NCBI RefSeq assembly: GCF_001625305.1
Contig: NW_017804020.1
Coordinates: 7,687,255 to 7,751,254, forward strand
Direction: 5' to 3'
DNA from: Branchiostoma belcheri
Taxonomy: Eukaryota; Chordata; Leptocardii; Amphioxiformes; Branchiostomatidae
Length of the DNA stretch: 64,000 nt
Position 1 is the stretch's first letter. The number at the start of each line of letters is the position of its first letter. The position numbers and the translations under genes were made by a program. Below are positions 63,301 through 64,000 of this stretch, piece after piece. The notes beneath the pieces are model-generated. The model was not told the origin of the DNA and did not search any database. It saw nothing but the letters and a program-made list of their open reading frames with translations.

Positions 63301-64000
63301 TTGAACAGACAGCATAACTCAAGAAGCTTAATATGCATTGTCATGAAACTTGGTAGGTGGGTAGGTCTTGATGAGACCTAGAAATGTCACATTGTCACCT
63401 AGTTACTGTAGTAGATTCTTTGTACAGTAAATTATACTGCGATTCATAGCAGCCAAAATTCAATTTTTACAATGTTTGGATGCTCATTTCATTAGAAAGA
63501 TTACAGAGCTCGAAATACTGAGTGCTGTGTGCACCTTGGTGCACCCCAAATTGGAGCTGTGCACCCAGATATTTTTGTAGGTATTTTTGTACATATTAAA
63601 TTACTGTTACAGTATAATACATGTAGTATATAGTATTAAGTAATATTAGGTAAGTGATAGTATAAGAAACAGATTACGTATACAGGATATTCTTGGCATC
63701 TATAGGTGTCAGGAAAATAATGAAATCTTTGTTGTAGTACTTGTTTAAGATTTTGAAGTTAGCTCTCATCTTAGATTCAATTAGGTTTAGAATCAATTAG
63801 GTTTTGTTTTATTTGGTGTATCCAAAAAAAATTCTGTGCACCTAATGTTTTAGGTTTGGTGCACCAGTGCACCTATTCCCAAAAATGAATTTCAAGCCCT
63901 GGATTACATTATGTGTTATGTGGTATTTAGGTTATCCTAATGTAAAATTGCCTCTATTCATTTTTACTTTGTCAATCAGGCTCCTGGTAATGGTGCCATG
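21312..64000 (+). CDS. KIF16B-type kinesin-3 (motor domain and neck; 3' part beyond window)
   Basis: Plus-end-directed microtubule motor that in vertebrates carries early endosomes, bound through a C-terminal PX domain. Fifteen exons listed separately join in frame to 420 residues. Seen in the product: N terminus [17 protein letters not shown]-loop GQTGSGKS at 102-109; switch I NDVSSRSH at 222-229; switch II DLAGSE at 257-262; then [20 protein letters not shown]; then [13 protein letters not shown] before the neck. The words [14 protein letters not shown] and LSKHLVQ fit KIF16B better than its paralogue STARD9. All splice junctions are GT-AG. The FHA, coiled-coil and PX parts are outside the window. 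Introns total >40 kb and are filled with transposons; intron 11 hosts an NXPE gene in antisense. The leader has a CLEAR-type E-box. Confidence 0.95.
21509..21578 (+). CDS. KIF16B exon 2
   Basis: Reads [20 protein letters not shown] then NVK; acceptor ACACAG, donor GTTTGT. Followed by the 10.8-kb intron 2. Confidence 0.9.
21887..22230. mobile_element. hAT-like MITE, CAGGGCTCGAAAT family (intron 2)
   Basis: The ends CAGGGCTCGAAATTC and TATTTCAAGCCCTG enclose GGTGCACTGGTGCACCCAAC-type sequence. The flanks (TTATT-like) fit a 5-6 bp duplication. Better flanked copies are at 62354-62720 and 63504-63901. Confidence 0.65.
22236..22440 (-). mobile_element. LINE 3' end (intron 2)
   Basis: The minus strand ends GCATGTATTTGCAATAAACTTTCAATAA. 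The coding end resembles the LINE at 23820-24240 (AVEDE-like). It abuts the hAT-like element. Confidence 0.5.
23061..23418. mobile_element. PIF/Harbinger-like MITE, GGCCACACCAATTT family, copy 1 (intron 2)
   Basis: The ends GGCCACACCAATTTTATTTC and AAATTAAATTGGTGTGGCC are inverted repeats. The interior has the family word 'gccatgaagtcaacacacca'. The right flank is TAA; the left flank is decayed (CAA). Confidence 0.75.
23820..24240 (-). mobile_element. LINE C-terminal fragment (CR1/Jockey-like) (intron 2)
   Basis: The minus strand reads [20 protein letters not shown] then [14 protein letters not shown], ending in a TAG near 23958. A 3' UTR follows, ending in CATGATTTTGCAAATAAAG. 5'-truncated. 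Confidence 0.65.
24794..26562. mobile_element. pogo/Tigger-like DNA transposon, internally deleted (intron 2)
   Basis: The ends CAGTCAAACCTGTACTAGCG and ATAGGCAGGTTTGACTG are inverted repeats flanked by TA (24792-24793, 26563-26564). CAGTCAAACCT with TA duplication is typical of pogo/Tigger. Subterminal GCGGTCACC/GTGGTCACC words repeat inside each end. At 1.77 kb it is shorter than autonomous relatives, and no DDE domain was seen. Confidence 0.75.
25938..26042 (+). pseudogene. Remnant of a pogo-type helix-turn-helix N terminus
   Basis: A 34-codon frame inside the pogo-like element reads [19 protein letters not shown]. This resembles the CENP-B-type N-terminal DNA-binding helix (LxxKVEVIxLxE) of pogo transposases. 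It stops soon after. Confidence 0.4.
26794..27003. mobile_element. Foldback/hairpin element (intron 2)
   Basis: GTTAACATCTGTGTCCATAA on the left mirrors TTATGGACACGGATGTTAC on the right. The arms (~75 bp) continue through two CCATAATATCACC words each, and an inner stem TTTTTACTGCAACATAC also pairs. Confidence 0.65.
27267..27654. mobile_element. hAT-like nonautonomous transposon (CATGCCTGTAGCCAGG ends) (intron 2)
   Basis: Second copy of the 3625-3983 family, flanked by CAGAA at 27262-27266 and 27655-27659. Two unrelated 5-bp duplications in the two copies confirm the element boundaries. Confidence 0.75.
27805..28050 (-). repeat. Inverted copy of the repeat at 11740-11970 (intron 2)
   Basis: The same internal order in reverse, including AGGTCAATGACCT at 27863-27875. 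Confidence 0.55.
28091..28531. mobile_element. Foldback with ~105-bp arms and promoter-like content (intron 2)
   Basis: The left arm (28091-28190) and right arm (28430-28531) are near-perfect mirrors. Each contains TGAGTCACGTGG or its mirror. The loop has a short frame [16 protein letters not shown] beginning at 28221. No clear target duplication. Confidence 0.7.
28715..29123. mobile_element. PIF/Harbinger-like MITE, GGCCACAGCAAGTAA family (intron 2)
   Basis: Flanked by TAA at 28712-28714 and 29124-29126; runs in reverse orientation to the copy at 3057-3471. Confidence 0.8.
29124..29904. other. Intron 2 sequence, nothing recognised
   Basis: AT-rich, with short open frames only. Confidence 0.4.
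29905..30304. mobile_element. hAT-like MITE with exact 8-bp duplication (intron 2)
   Basis: TAGGGCTGG... and ...CGCAGCCCTA are flanked by ATCCTTCC at 29897-29904 and 30305-30312. The right part has CCTGTACC repeats. Related in layout to 39865-40284. Confidence 0.8.
30665..31190 (+). mobile_element. LINE reverse-transcriptase C terminus and 3' UTR (intron 2)
   Basis: The frame reads [20 protein letters not shown], then [17 protein letters not shown], then after stops [20 protein letters not shown] and [10 protein letters not shown]. These are the usual C-terminal words of CR1/Jockey-group LINEs. The end has CCGATACAGATACA repeats. 5'-truncated; several stops. Confidence 0.75.
31191..32087. 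other. Intron 2 sequence, nothing recognised
   Basis: It contains one AGGTCAATGACCT palindrome at 31852-31864; otherwise no repeat or exon could be supported. Confidence 0.4.
32088..32316. mobile_element. Small element built of GTAGAGCGTA repeats, next to exon 3
   Basis: The ends AGGGGGCCCGCAAG and CTTGCAGGCCCT are inverted. The interior repeats GTAGAGCGTA/GTTTTAATTCTACG four to five times. It ends 50 bp before the exon 3 acceptor. Confidence 0.5.
32367..32480 (+). CDS. KIF16B exon 3
   Basis: 38 codons: [20 protein letters not shown], then [18 protein letters not shown]. The GRER...F.YD.S..S order matches KIF16B. Acceptor TTCACAG, donor GTGAGT. Confidence 0.92.
32595..32962. mobile_element. 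GGCCACACCAATTT MITE, copy 2 (intron 3)
   Basis: Flanked by TTA on both sides (32592-32594, 32963-32965). Opposite orientation to copy 1. A SINE-like tail fragment lies just before it (32540-32590). Confidence 0.85.
33466..33831. mobile_element. GGCCACACCAATTT MITE, copy 3 (intron 3)
   Basis: The left terminus is slightly damaged (GGATGCACC). Same orientation as copy 2. Confidence 0.75.
34201..34545. repeat. Partial ACCTTCGCCAA-family repeat (intron 3)
   Basis: It starts TTACCTTCGCCAAGAAGG and contains the family words 'ctcgagaagcagtagatgg' and CCTAGGTACTGCAGCAGAAC. Confidence 0.65.
34545..34730. repeat. Interspersed repeat, relative of 18345-18560 (intron 3)
   Basis: It contains 'gtggacccctggaaggga' and 'ctagctccatgatctgaca'. 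Copy 4 of the MITE begins directly after it. Confidence 0.5.
34731..35099. mobile_element. GGCCACACCAATTT MITE, copy 4 (intron 3)
   Basis: Right flank TTA, left flank TCA (one change). Orientation as copy 1. Confidence 0.8.
35248..35373 (+). CDS. KIF16B exon 4 (P-loop)
   Basis: 42 codons with [20 protein letters not shown], including the ATP-binding P-loop. Acceptor CTTCAG, donor GTGAGT. Confidence 0.95.
35812..35844 (+). CDS. KIF16B exon 5
   Basis: Eleven codons, [11 protein letters not shown], a microexon-sized piece bounded by CTACAG and GTAACA. A MITE target site lies 41 bp downstream. Confidence 0.9.
35889..36259. mobile_element. PIF/Harbinger-like MITE, GGCCATGTTGATTTG family (intron 5)
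   Basis: Flanked by TAA at 35886-35888 and 36260-36262. An uninterrupted copy that defines the insertion point of the LINE in 12452-13408. Confidence 0.85.
36260..37240. other. Intron 5 segment with GC-rich patch and minisatellite
   Basis: It contains GTGACGTAA (36770s), the CArG-box word CCAAATATGG at 36809-36818 and AGGTCAATGACCT at 37170-37182. Frames running through the minisatellite are not genes. Confidence 0.4.
36990..37130. repeat. ~22-bp GC-rich minisatellite
   Basis: About six units of ACGTTCTGCGGGAGAGTGCG with variation. Confidence 0.85.
37409..37600 (+). mobile_element. tRNA-like SINE head with T-rich tandem tail
   Basis: It has a box A-like TTAGCTCGGTTGGTAA and a box B-like GAGTTCGAACCCC at tRNA spacing, followed by ~17-bp repeats of AACAATTTTATCAGTTTT. 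The T-arm is mispaired, so not a working tRNA. Confidence 0.5.
37601..38784. other. Intron 5 sequence, few features
   Basis: A left end of a GGCCATGTTGATTTGATT MITE without partner lies at about 38039-38100. Words such as 'caccgtgaa' recur. No exon could be supported. Confidence 0.4.
38785..39035 (-). mobile_element. tRNA-derived SINE (intron 5)
   Basis: Reverse orientation: box B (GGTTCGAATCC on the minus strand) at the right, the conserved body with CTTGGGAAAGGCATTTAAC, then a 3' end near 'gataagtgtggtgggttctt'. It ends ~55 bp before exon 6. Confidence 0.7.
39092..39153 (+). CDS. KIF16B exon 6
   Basis: Twenty codons plus two bases, [20 protein letters not shown]; acceptor CTAACAG, donor GTAAGG. 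Confidence 0.92.
39865..40284. mobile_element. hAT-like MITE (intron 6)
   Basis: TAGTGCTGCATACC and GGTATGCAGCACTA are perfect inverted ends. The flanks CATACACA and CACACACA differ at one base. The interior has 'gtccggacctaaacc'-type inverted words. It ends 56 bp before exon 7. Confidence 0.75.
40341..40459 (+). CDS. KIF16B exon 7
   Basis: 39 codons, [20 protein letters not shown] through [11 protein letters not shown]. Acceptor TGTGTAG. The donor GTAAG is shared with a MITE insertion site (see 40464-40823). Confidence 0.93.
40464..40823. mobile_element. GGCCACACCAATTT MITE, copy 5, inserted in the exon 7 splice donor
   Basis: The target duplication TAA lies at 40461-40463 and 40824-40826. 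The left TAA is positions +2 to +4 of the donor, and the first base of the element supplies the +5 G. Joining across the element gives AAG|GTAAGT, a perfect pre-insertion donor. Confidence 0.88.
40835..41040. repeat. Interspersed repeat, relative of 18345-18560 (intron 7)
   Basis: It shares 'ctagctccatgatctgaca' and 'ggtggatccctgcaaggga' with the other two copies. Confidence 0.5.
41041..43689. other. Intron 7 sequence, nothing firmly recognised
   Basis: Mostly AT-rich, with a GC-richer patch at 43015-43270 (possible unknown element). No exon-like frame with splice signals was found. Confidence 0.4.
43690..43945 (+). mobile_element. LINE 3' fragment, relative of 30665-31190 (intron 7)
   Basis: It reads ...[20 protein letters not shown] and then the same 3' UTR (TAACAAGTCGTTTGGTGTAA). 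Confidence 0.65.
44192..44553. mobile_element. GGCCACACCAATTT MITE, copy 6, right terminus lost (intron 7)
   Basis: The left flank is TAA. It is clear family sequence up to 'ccgttaaccaagaaattt', where the terminal GGTGTGGCC is missing. Confidence 0.7.
44712..44960. mobile_element. GGCCACACCAATTT MITE, copy 7, old and truncated (intron 7)
   Basis: It starts GGCCACACCAATTTGATTTG after TTA; the right end is not recognisable. More diverged than copies 1-6. Confidence 0.55.
45246..45315 (+). CDS. KIF16B exon 8
   Basis: [20 protein letters not shown] then SI; acceptor TTCCAG, donor GTGAGG. Confidence 0.93.
45418..45656. mobile_element. TA-flanked foldback with 24-bp internal repeats (intron 8)
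   Basis: The ends CGGTGGCCCATAAGTACAGC and CTGTACTTACAGGCCACCG are flanked by TA. Each arm holds four or more units of a ~24-bp word (AATACCTTCCTCGTCTGC or its mirror). A mariner-like origin would fit the TA flank but is unproven. Confidence 0.65.
45657..46150. other. Intron 8 sequence, nothing recognised
   Basis: AT-rich with no supported feature. Confidence 0.4.
46154..46550. mobile_element. PIF/Harbinger-like MITE, GGCCATGTTGATTTG family (intron 8)
   Basis: Flanked by TAA at 46151-46153 and 46551-46553. It ends 73 bp before exon 9. Confidence 0.85.
46624..46696 (+). CDS. KIF16B exon 9 (switch I)
   Basis: 24 codons, [20 protein letters not shown] then VFTQ. NxxSSRSH is the nucleotide-sensing switch I. 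Donor GTGAGC. Confidence 0.95.
46708..47197. mobile_element. TTCTTG-rich foldback beginning 11 bp after exon 9
   Basis: CACTACCAAAAATG and CATTTATGGTAGTG are inverted ends. The interior is a run of imperfect TTTTCTTG and CAAGAAA words able to pair many ways. No target duplication is evident. Confidence 0.55.
47394..47461 (+). CDS. KIF16B exon 10 (switch II)
   Basis: [20 protein letters not shown] then AG plus two bases; acceptor TTCTAG, donor GTGAGT. Confidence 0.95.
47656..47756 (+). CDS. KIF16B exon 11
   Basis: 33 codons, [20 protein letters not shown] then [13 protein letters not shown]; acceptor TGCCAG, donor GTAAGT. Confidence 0.95.
47797..48475. mobile_element. PIF/Harbinger-like element, GGCCGACTTTAGACTG family (intron 11)
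   Basis: GGCCGACTTTAGACTGACGA and TCGTCAGTCTAAAGTCGGCC are perfect inverted ends, flanked by TTA at 47794-47796 and 48476-48478. At 679 bp it is too small for a transposase. A ~100-codon minus-strand frame inside is unrecognised. Confidence 0.8.
48797..49115. mobile_element. Decayed MITE, relative of 18569-19015 (intron 11)
   Basis: It shares 'ttttatggatgacatccg' and 'ataccagctatgtattcctg' with the intact copy; the right terminus is lost. Confidence 0.5.
49208..49728 (-). CDS. NXPE exon 6 (last, stop TAG)
   Basis: 172 codons, [18 protein letters not shown] to [11 protein letters not shown], carrying the [16 protein letters not shown] strand and the catalytic DNMHPD. Acceptor TTCTACAG. Confidence 0.92.
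49208..52500 (-). CDS. NXPE-family protein (neurexophilin-like + PC-esterase), nested in KIF16B intron 11
   Basis: Six coding exons join in frame to 536 residues, normal for the family. Residues ~10-26 form a weakly hydrophobic segment that may be a signal anchor. Residues ~35-340 are the neurexophilin-like part ([32 protein letters not shown]), with Cys-rich stretches. The C-terminal PC-esterase domain keeps the GDS nucleophile motif (GDSTIRQW, Ser338) and the D-x-x-H pair (DNMH, Asp513/His516), so an active acyl-esterase fold is plausible. Family members are Golgi or secreted glycoprotein-like proteins; vertebrate NXPE1 acetylates mucin sialic acid (established knowledge for one member). 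The gene lies antisense within KIF16B, whose exons 11 and 12 flank it. A CTTTACAG acceptor-like site just before the ATG suggests an upstream noncoding exon. No frame disruptions were seen. Confidence 0.9.
49846..49929 (-). CDS. NXPE exon 5 (GDS nucleophile)
   Basis: 27 codons, [20 protein letters not shown] then SSTMDFT. The Gly of GDS is split across the junction with exon 4. Acceptor CTTCTAG, donor GTTTGT. Confidence 0.9.
50033..50256 (-). CDS. NXPE exon 4
   Basis: 74 codons with [20 protein letters not shown] and [17 protein letters not shown]. Acceptor CACACAG, donor GTACGC. Confidence 0.92.
50578..50900 (-). CDS. NXPE exon 3
   Basis: 107 codons, [20 protein letters not shown] through [20 protein letters not shown] to KEEKKLLQ. 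Acceptor ATATCAG, donor GTAAGT. The open frame continues upstream into the intron, but those residues are hydrophobic and unlike the family. Confidence 0.92.
51180..51560 (-). CDS. NXPE exon 2
   Basis: 127 codons, [20 protein letters not shown] to YWAGNVS. Donor GTGAGT. Acceptor taken as ATGTAG so that the phase-0 join with exon 1 holds; an alternative acceptor nine bases on (TTGCAG) would drop VLQ only. Confidence 0.88.
51924..52396. mobile_element. Kolobok-like MITE in NXPE intron 1
   Basis: GCATCGGTCACAACCC and GGGTTGTGACCGACGC are inverted ends, flanked by TTGA and TTAA. Many CGTACGTGC words occur inside. It ends 26 bp from the NXPE exon 1 donor. Confidence 0.6.
52423..52500 (-). CDS. 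NXPE exon 1 (putative start)
   Basis: 26 codons, [20 protein letters not shown] then LMVDMM, with a basic stretch before a hydrophobic run. Donor GTAGGT, in phase with exon 2. The start is the first ATG after an acceptor-like site; the exon is short, so this end is less sure than the rest. Confidence 0.6.
52558..52929. mobile_element. GGCCACACCAATTT MITE, copy 8 (just upstream of NXPE)
   Basis: Flanked by TAA at 52555-52557 and 52930-52932; lies 58 bp upstream of the NXPE ATG. Confidence 0.85.
53268..53348 (-). mobile_element. tRNA-like SINE head (intron 11)
   Basis: The minus strand has GGCCTAGCGGTTAGAG (box A-like) and GGGTTCGAACCC (box B-like). The arms pair imperfectly; a SINE body seems to continue toward 53160. 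Confidence 0.5.
53349..54170. other. Intron 11 sequence, nothing recognised
   Basis: No exon, repeat terminus or conserved frame could be supported. Confidence 0.4.
54175..54256. mobile_element. End of an ATTTCGAGCCCTG hAT-like element
   Basis: It ends TTAATTTCGAGCCCTG, like the right ends of the family at 21887-22230. The remainder is not alignable. Confidence 0.35.
54756..55129. mobile_element. GGCCACACCAATTT MITE, copy 9 (intron 11)
   Basis: TTA on both sides; the last terminal base is changed (GGCT). Confidence 0.8.
55293..55640. mobile_element. Decayed MITE, relative of 18569-19015
   Basis: It shares 'acttcattttatgggcgaca'-type start and 'ataccagctttctattcctg'; both termini are poor. 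Confidence 0.4.
55644..55809. mobile_element. Half copy of the CAGGGGTGCC foldback, with 46-bp tandem units
   Basis: Three units of AGTAATGGATCGTATGTATT plus 'ccgtaaaatttgtatg' precede a terminus TTTGGCACCCCTG, as at 16001. It ends 54 bp before exon 12. Confidence 0.6.
55864..55995 (+). CDS. KIF16B exon 12
   Basis: 43 codons including [20 protein letters not shown] then [11 protein letters not shown]. Donor GTCAGT gives the expected IATISPA across the junction. Acceptor TATCTAG. Confidence 0.94.
56235..56523 (-). mobile_element. tRNA-derived SINE, well preserved (intron 12)
   Basis: The minus-strand head has TGGTGTAGTGG (box A) and GGTTCGATTCC (box B) with a fully paired T-arm (CCCGG/CCGGG). 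The body shares CTTGGGAAAGG and the 'aaacacgggacctccattt' end with the copy at 38785-39035. Confidence 0.8.
56575..56963. mobile_element. GGCCACACCAATTT MITE, copy 10, older subtype (intron 12)
   Basis: Ends GGCCAAACCAATTTAATTTG and ATTGGTCTGGCC, flanked by TAA on both sides. Confidence 0.75.
57252..57349 (+). CDS. KIF16B exon 13 (end of motor core)
   Basis: 32 codons, [20 protein letters not shown] then [12 protein letters not shown]; acceptor TGTACAG, donor GTAAGT. Confidence 0.95.
57703..58048. mobile_element. GGCCACACCAATTT MITE, copy 11, older subtype (intron 13)
   Basis: TTA on both sides; starts GGCTACACC and ends GGTGTGGCC. Confidence 0.75.
58090..58330 (+). mobile_element. LINE 3' UTR and (TAAA)n tail (intron 13)
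   Basis: It contains GTCGTACCCAGGGCCACTC and GCCACCCTGGTAAAAGAATA before TAAATAAATAAA. This is a typical 3' end of CR1/L2-group LINEs; no coding part remains. Confidence 0.55.
58391..58465 (+). CDS. KIF16B exon 14 (neck)
   Basis: 25 codons, [20 protein letters not shown] then LGGDA, the start of the neck coiled coil. Acceptor CTCATAG, donor GTAAGT. Confidence 0.94.
58570..59230 (+). mobile_element. Probable LINE C-terminal remnant (intron 14)
   Basis: A frame ending near 59065 reads [20 protein letters not shown] then LNLLSEH. It resembles the RT.RY..SF....LN tail of LINE proteins, followed by an AT-rich 3' part. Confidence 0.35.
59456..59527 (+). CDS. KIF16B exon 15
   Basis: 24 codons, [20 protein letters not shown] then NEAQ; LQQNEA is the conserved word after the neck in KIF16B. 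Acceptor ATTACAG, donor GTAACT. Confidence 0.93.
59560..59740 (-). mobile_element. LINE 3' tail (intron 15)
   Basis: The minus strand ends GCCTAATAAATCAAAATCAAA with TCAAA repeats after a GGCTAGCCC...TATAGTTGGGCAG body. Confidence 0.5.
59742..60050. repeat. ~114-bp tandem repeat, three units
   Basis: Units start at AACAGATGTTGCGGTCTAAC-type words at about 59742, 59856 and 59970; the third is shorter and more diverged. Confidence 0.8.
60367..60746. mobile_element. GGCCACACCAATTT MITE, copy 12, old (intron 15)
   Basis: The left end is damaged (GGGCACACAAATTTG), the right end GGAGTGGCC is followed by TTA. It keeps 'gtgttgacttcatggctcct'. Confidence 0.6.
60905..61090 (-). repeat. Inverted partial copy of the ACCTTCGCCAA-family interior
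   Basis: Reverse complement of the segment around 61500-61690, including ATGCAAAT/ATTTGCAT octamers. The two copies face each other ~400 bp apart. Confidence 0.6.
61197..62262. mobile_element. ~1.07-kb ACCTTCGCCAA-family repeat, interrupted (intron 15)
   Basis: It begins ATACCTTCGCCAAATGAT and ends CTTCTTGGCGAA, parallel to 16220-17110. A partial CAGGGCTCGAAAT-family element (61744-61925) sits inside it. Confidence 0.65.
61744..61925. mobile_element. Partial hAT-like CAGGGCTCGAAAT-family copy
   Basis: It has 'gggcttgaaattcatttttg' and GGTGCACTGGTGCACCC, but stops before the right terminus. Confidence 0.5.
62354..62720. mobile_element. hAT-like MITE, CAGGGCTCGAAAT family (intron 15)
   Basis: Ends CAGGGCTCGAAATTAAA and TATTTCGAGCCCTG, flanked by TATAT on both sides (5-bp duplication). 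Confidence 0.75.
63241..63400. repeat. Partial ACCTTCGCCAA-family repeat (intron 15)
   Basis: It starts TTACCTTCGCCAAGAAGG and has 'gtaggtcttgatgagaccta'. Confidence 0.6.
63504..63901. mobile_element. hAT-like MITE, CAGGGCTCGAAAT family, reverse orientation
   Basis: CAGAGCTCGAAATACTG and AATTTCAAGCCCTG are flanked by GATTA on both sides (63499-63503, 63902-63906). Confidence 0.8.
63980..64000 (+). CDS. Possible KIF16B exon 16 (cut by window edge)
   Basis: A good acceptor (TTTTTACTTTGTCAATCAG) precedes APGNGAM in phase 0. Vertebrate KIF16B continues with VQELTKEW at this point, so this may be a lineage-specific exon or a chance site. Confidence 0.3.

Overview
The window looks like invertebrate-chordate DNA, most probably from a lancelet (Branchiostoma). 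This is an inference. It rests on vertebrate-like exon structure in a KIF16B gene, an NXPE-family gene, tRNA-derived SINEs, 5'-truncated LINE tails and a very heavy load of short inverted-repeat DNA transposons. No bacterial-type genes, rRNA, CRISPR array, or LTR or retroviral element was seen.

Three host genes can be supported. (1) Minus strand, 4.9-5.9 kb: the first two coding exons of a secreted protein. It has a signal peptide followed by a phase-matched RGPNVC...CCPGW...C segment like the N terminus of fibrillins. The rest of the gene is not seen and may lie beyond position 1. (2) Plus strand, 21.3 kb to the right edge: a KIF16B-type kinesin-3, the early-endosome motor. Fifteen coding exons join in frame into 420 residues covering the whole motor domain and neck. 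A possible sixteenth exon starts at the window edge, and the tail with the PX domain lies outside. (3) Minus strand, 49.2-52.5 kb: a six-exon NXPE-family gene (536 residues, neurexophilin-like plus PC-esterase domains) lying wholly inside KIF16B intron 11 in antisense.

Layout: 1-4.9 kb is repeats (LINE end, PIF/Harbinger-like MITEs, hAT-like and foldback elements). 4.9-6.0 kb is the fibrillin-like gene start. 6-21 kb has no supported gene and holds TTAA-flanked MITEs, foldback elements, a ~178-bp satellite array split by a foldback insertion, a SINE, a three-deep nest of transposons (12.4-14.2 kb), a palindromic minisatellite element (15.5-16.0 kb) and LINE ends. 21.1-21.3 kb is the KIF16B promoter region, with E-box/CLEAR-like and YY1-like motifs and a short upstream ORF. 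21.3-64 kb is KIF16B, whose introns carry twelve copies of one MITE family, other MITEs, hAT-like and pogo-like elements, SINEs and LINE remnants.

The most notable observation is a MITE that landed exactly on the TAA of the 5' splice site after KIF16B exon 7. The target duplication, plus the first G of the element, rebuilds a working-looking GTAAG donor. Other elements sit 11-56 bp from several KIF16B exon edges.
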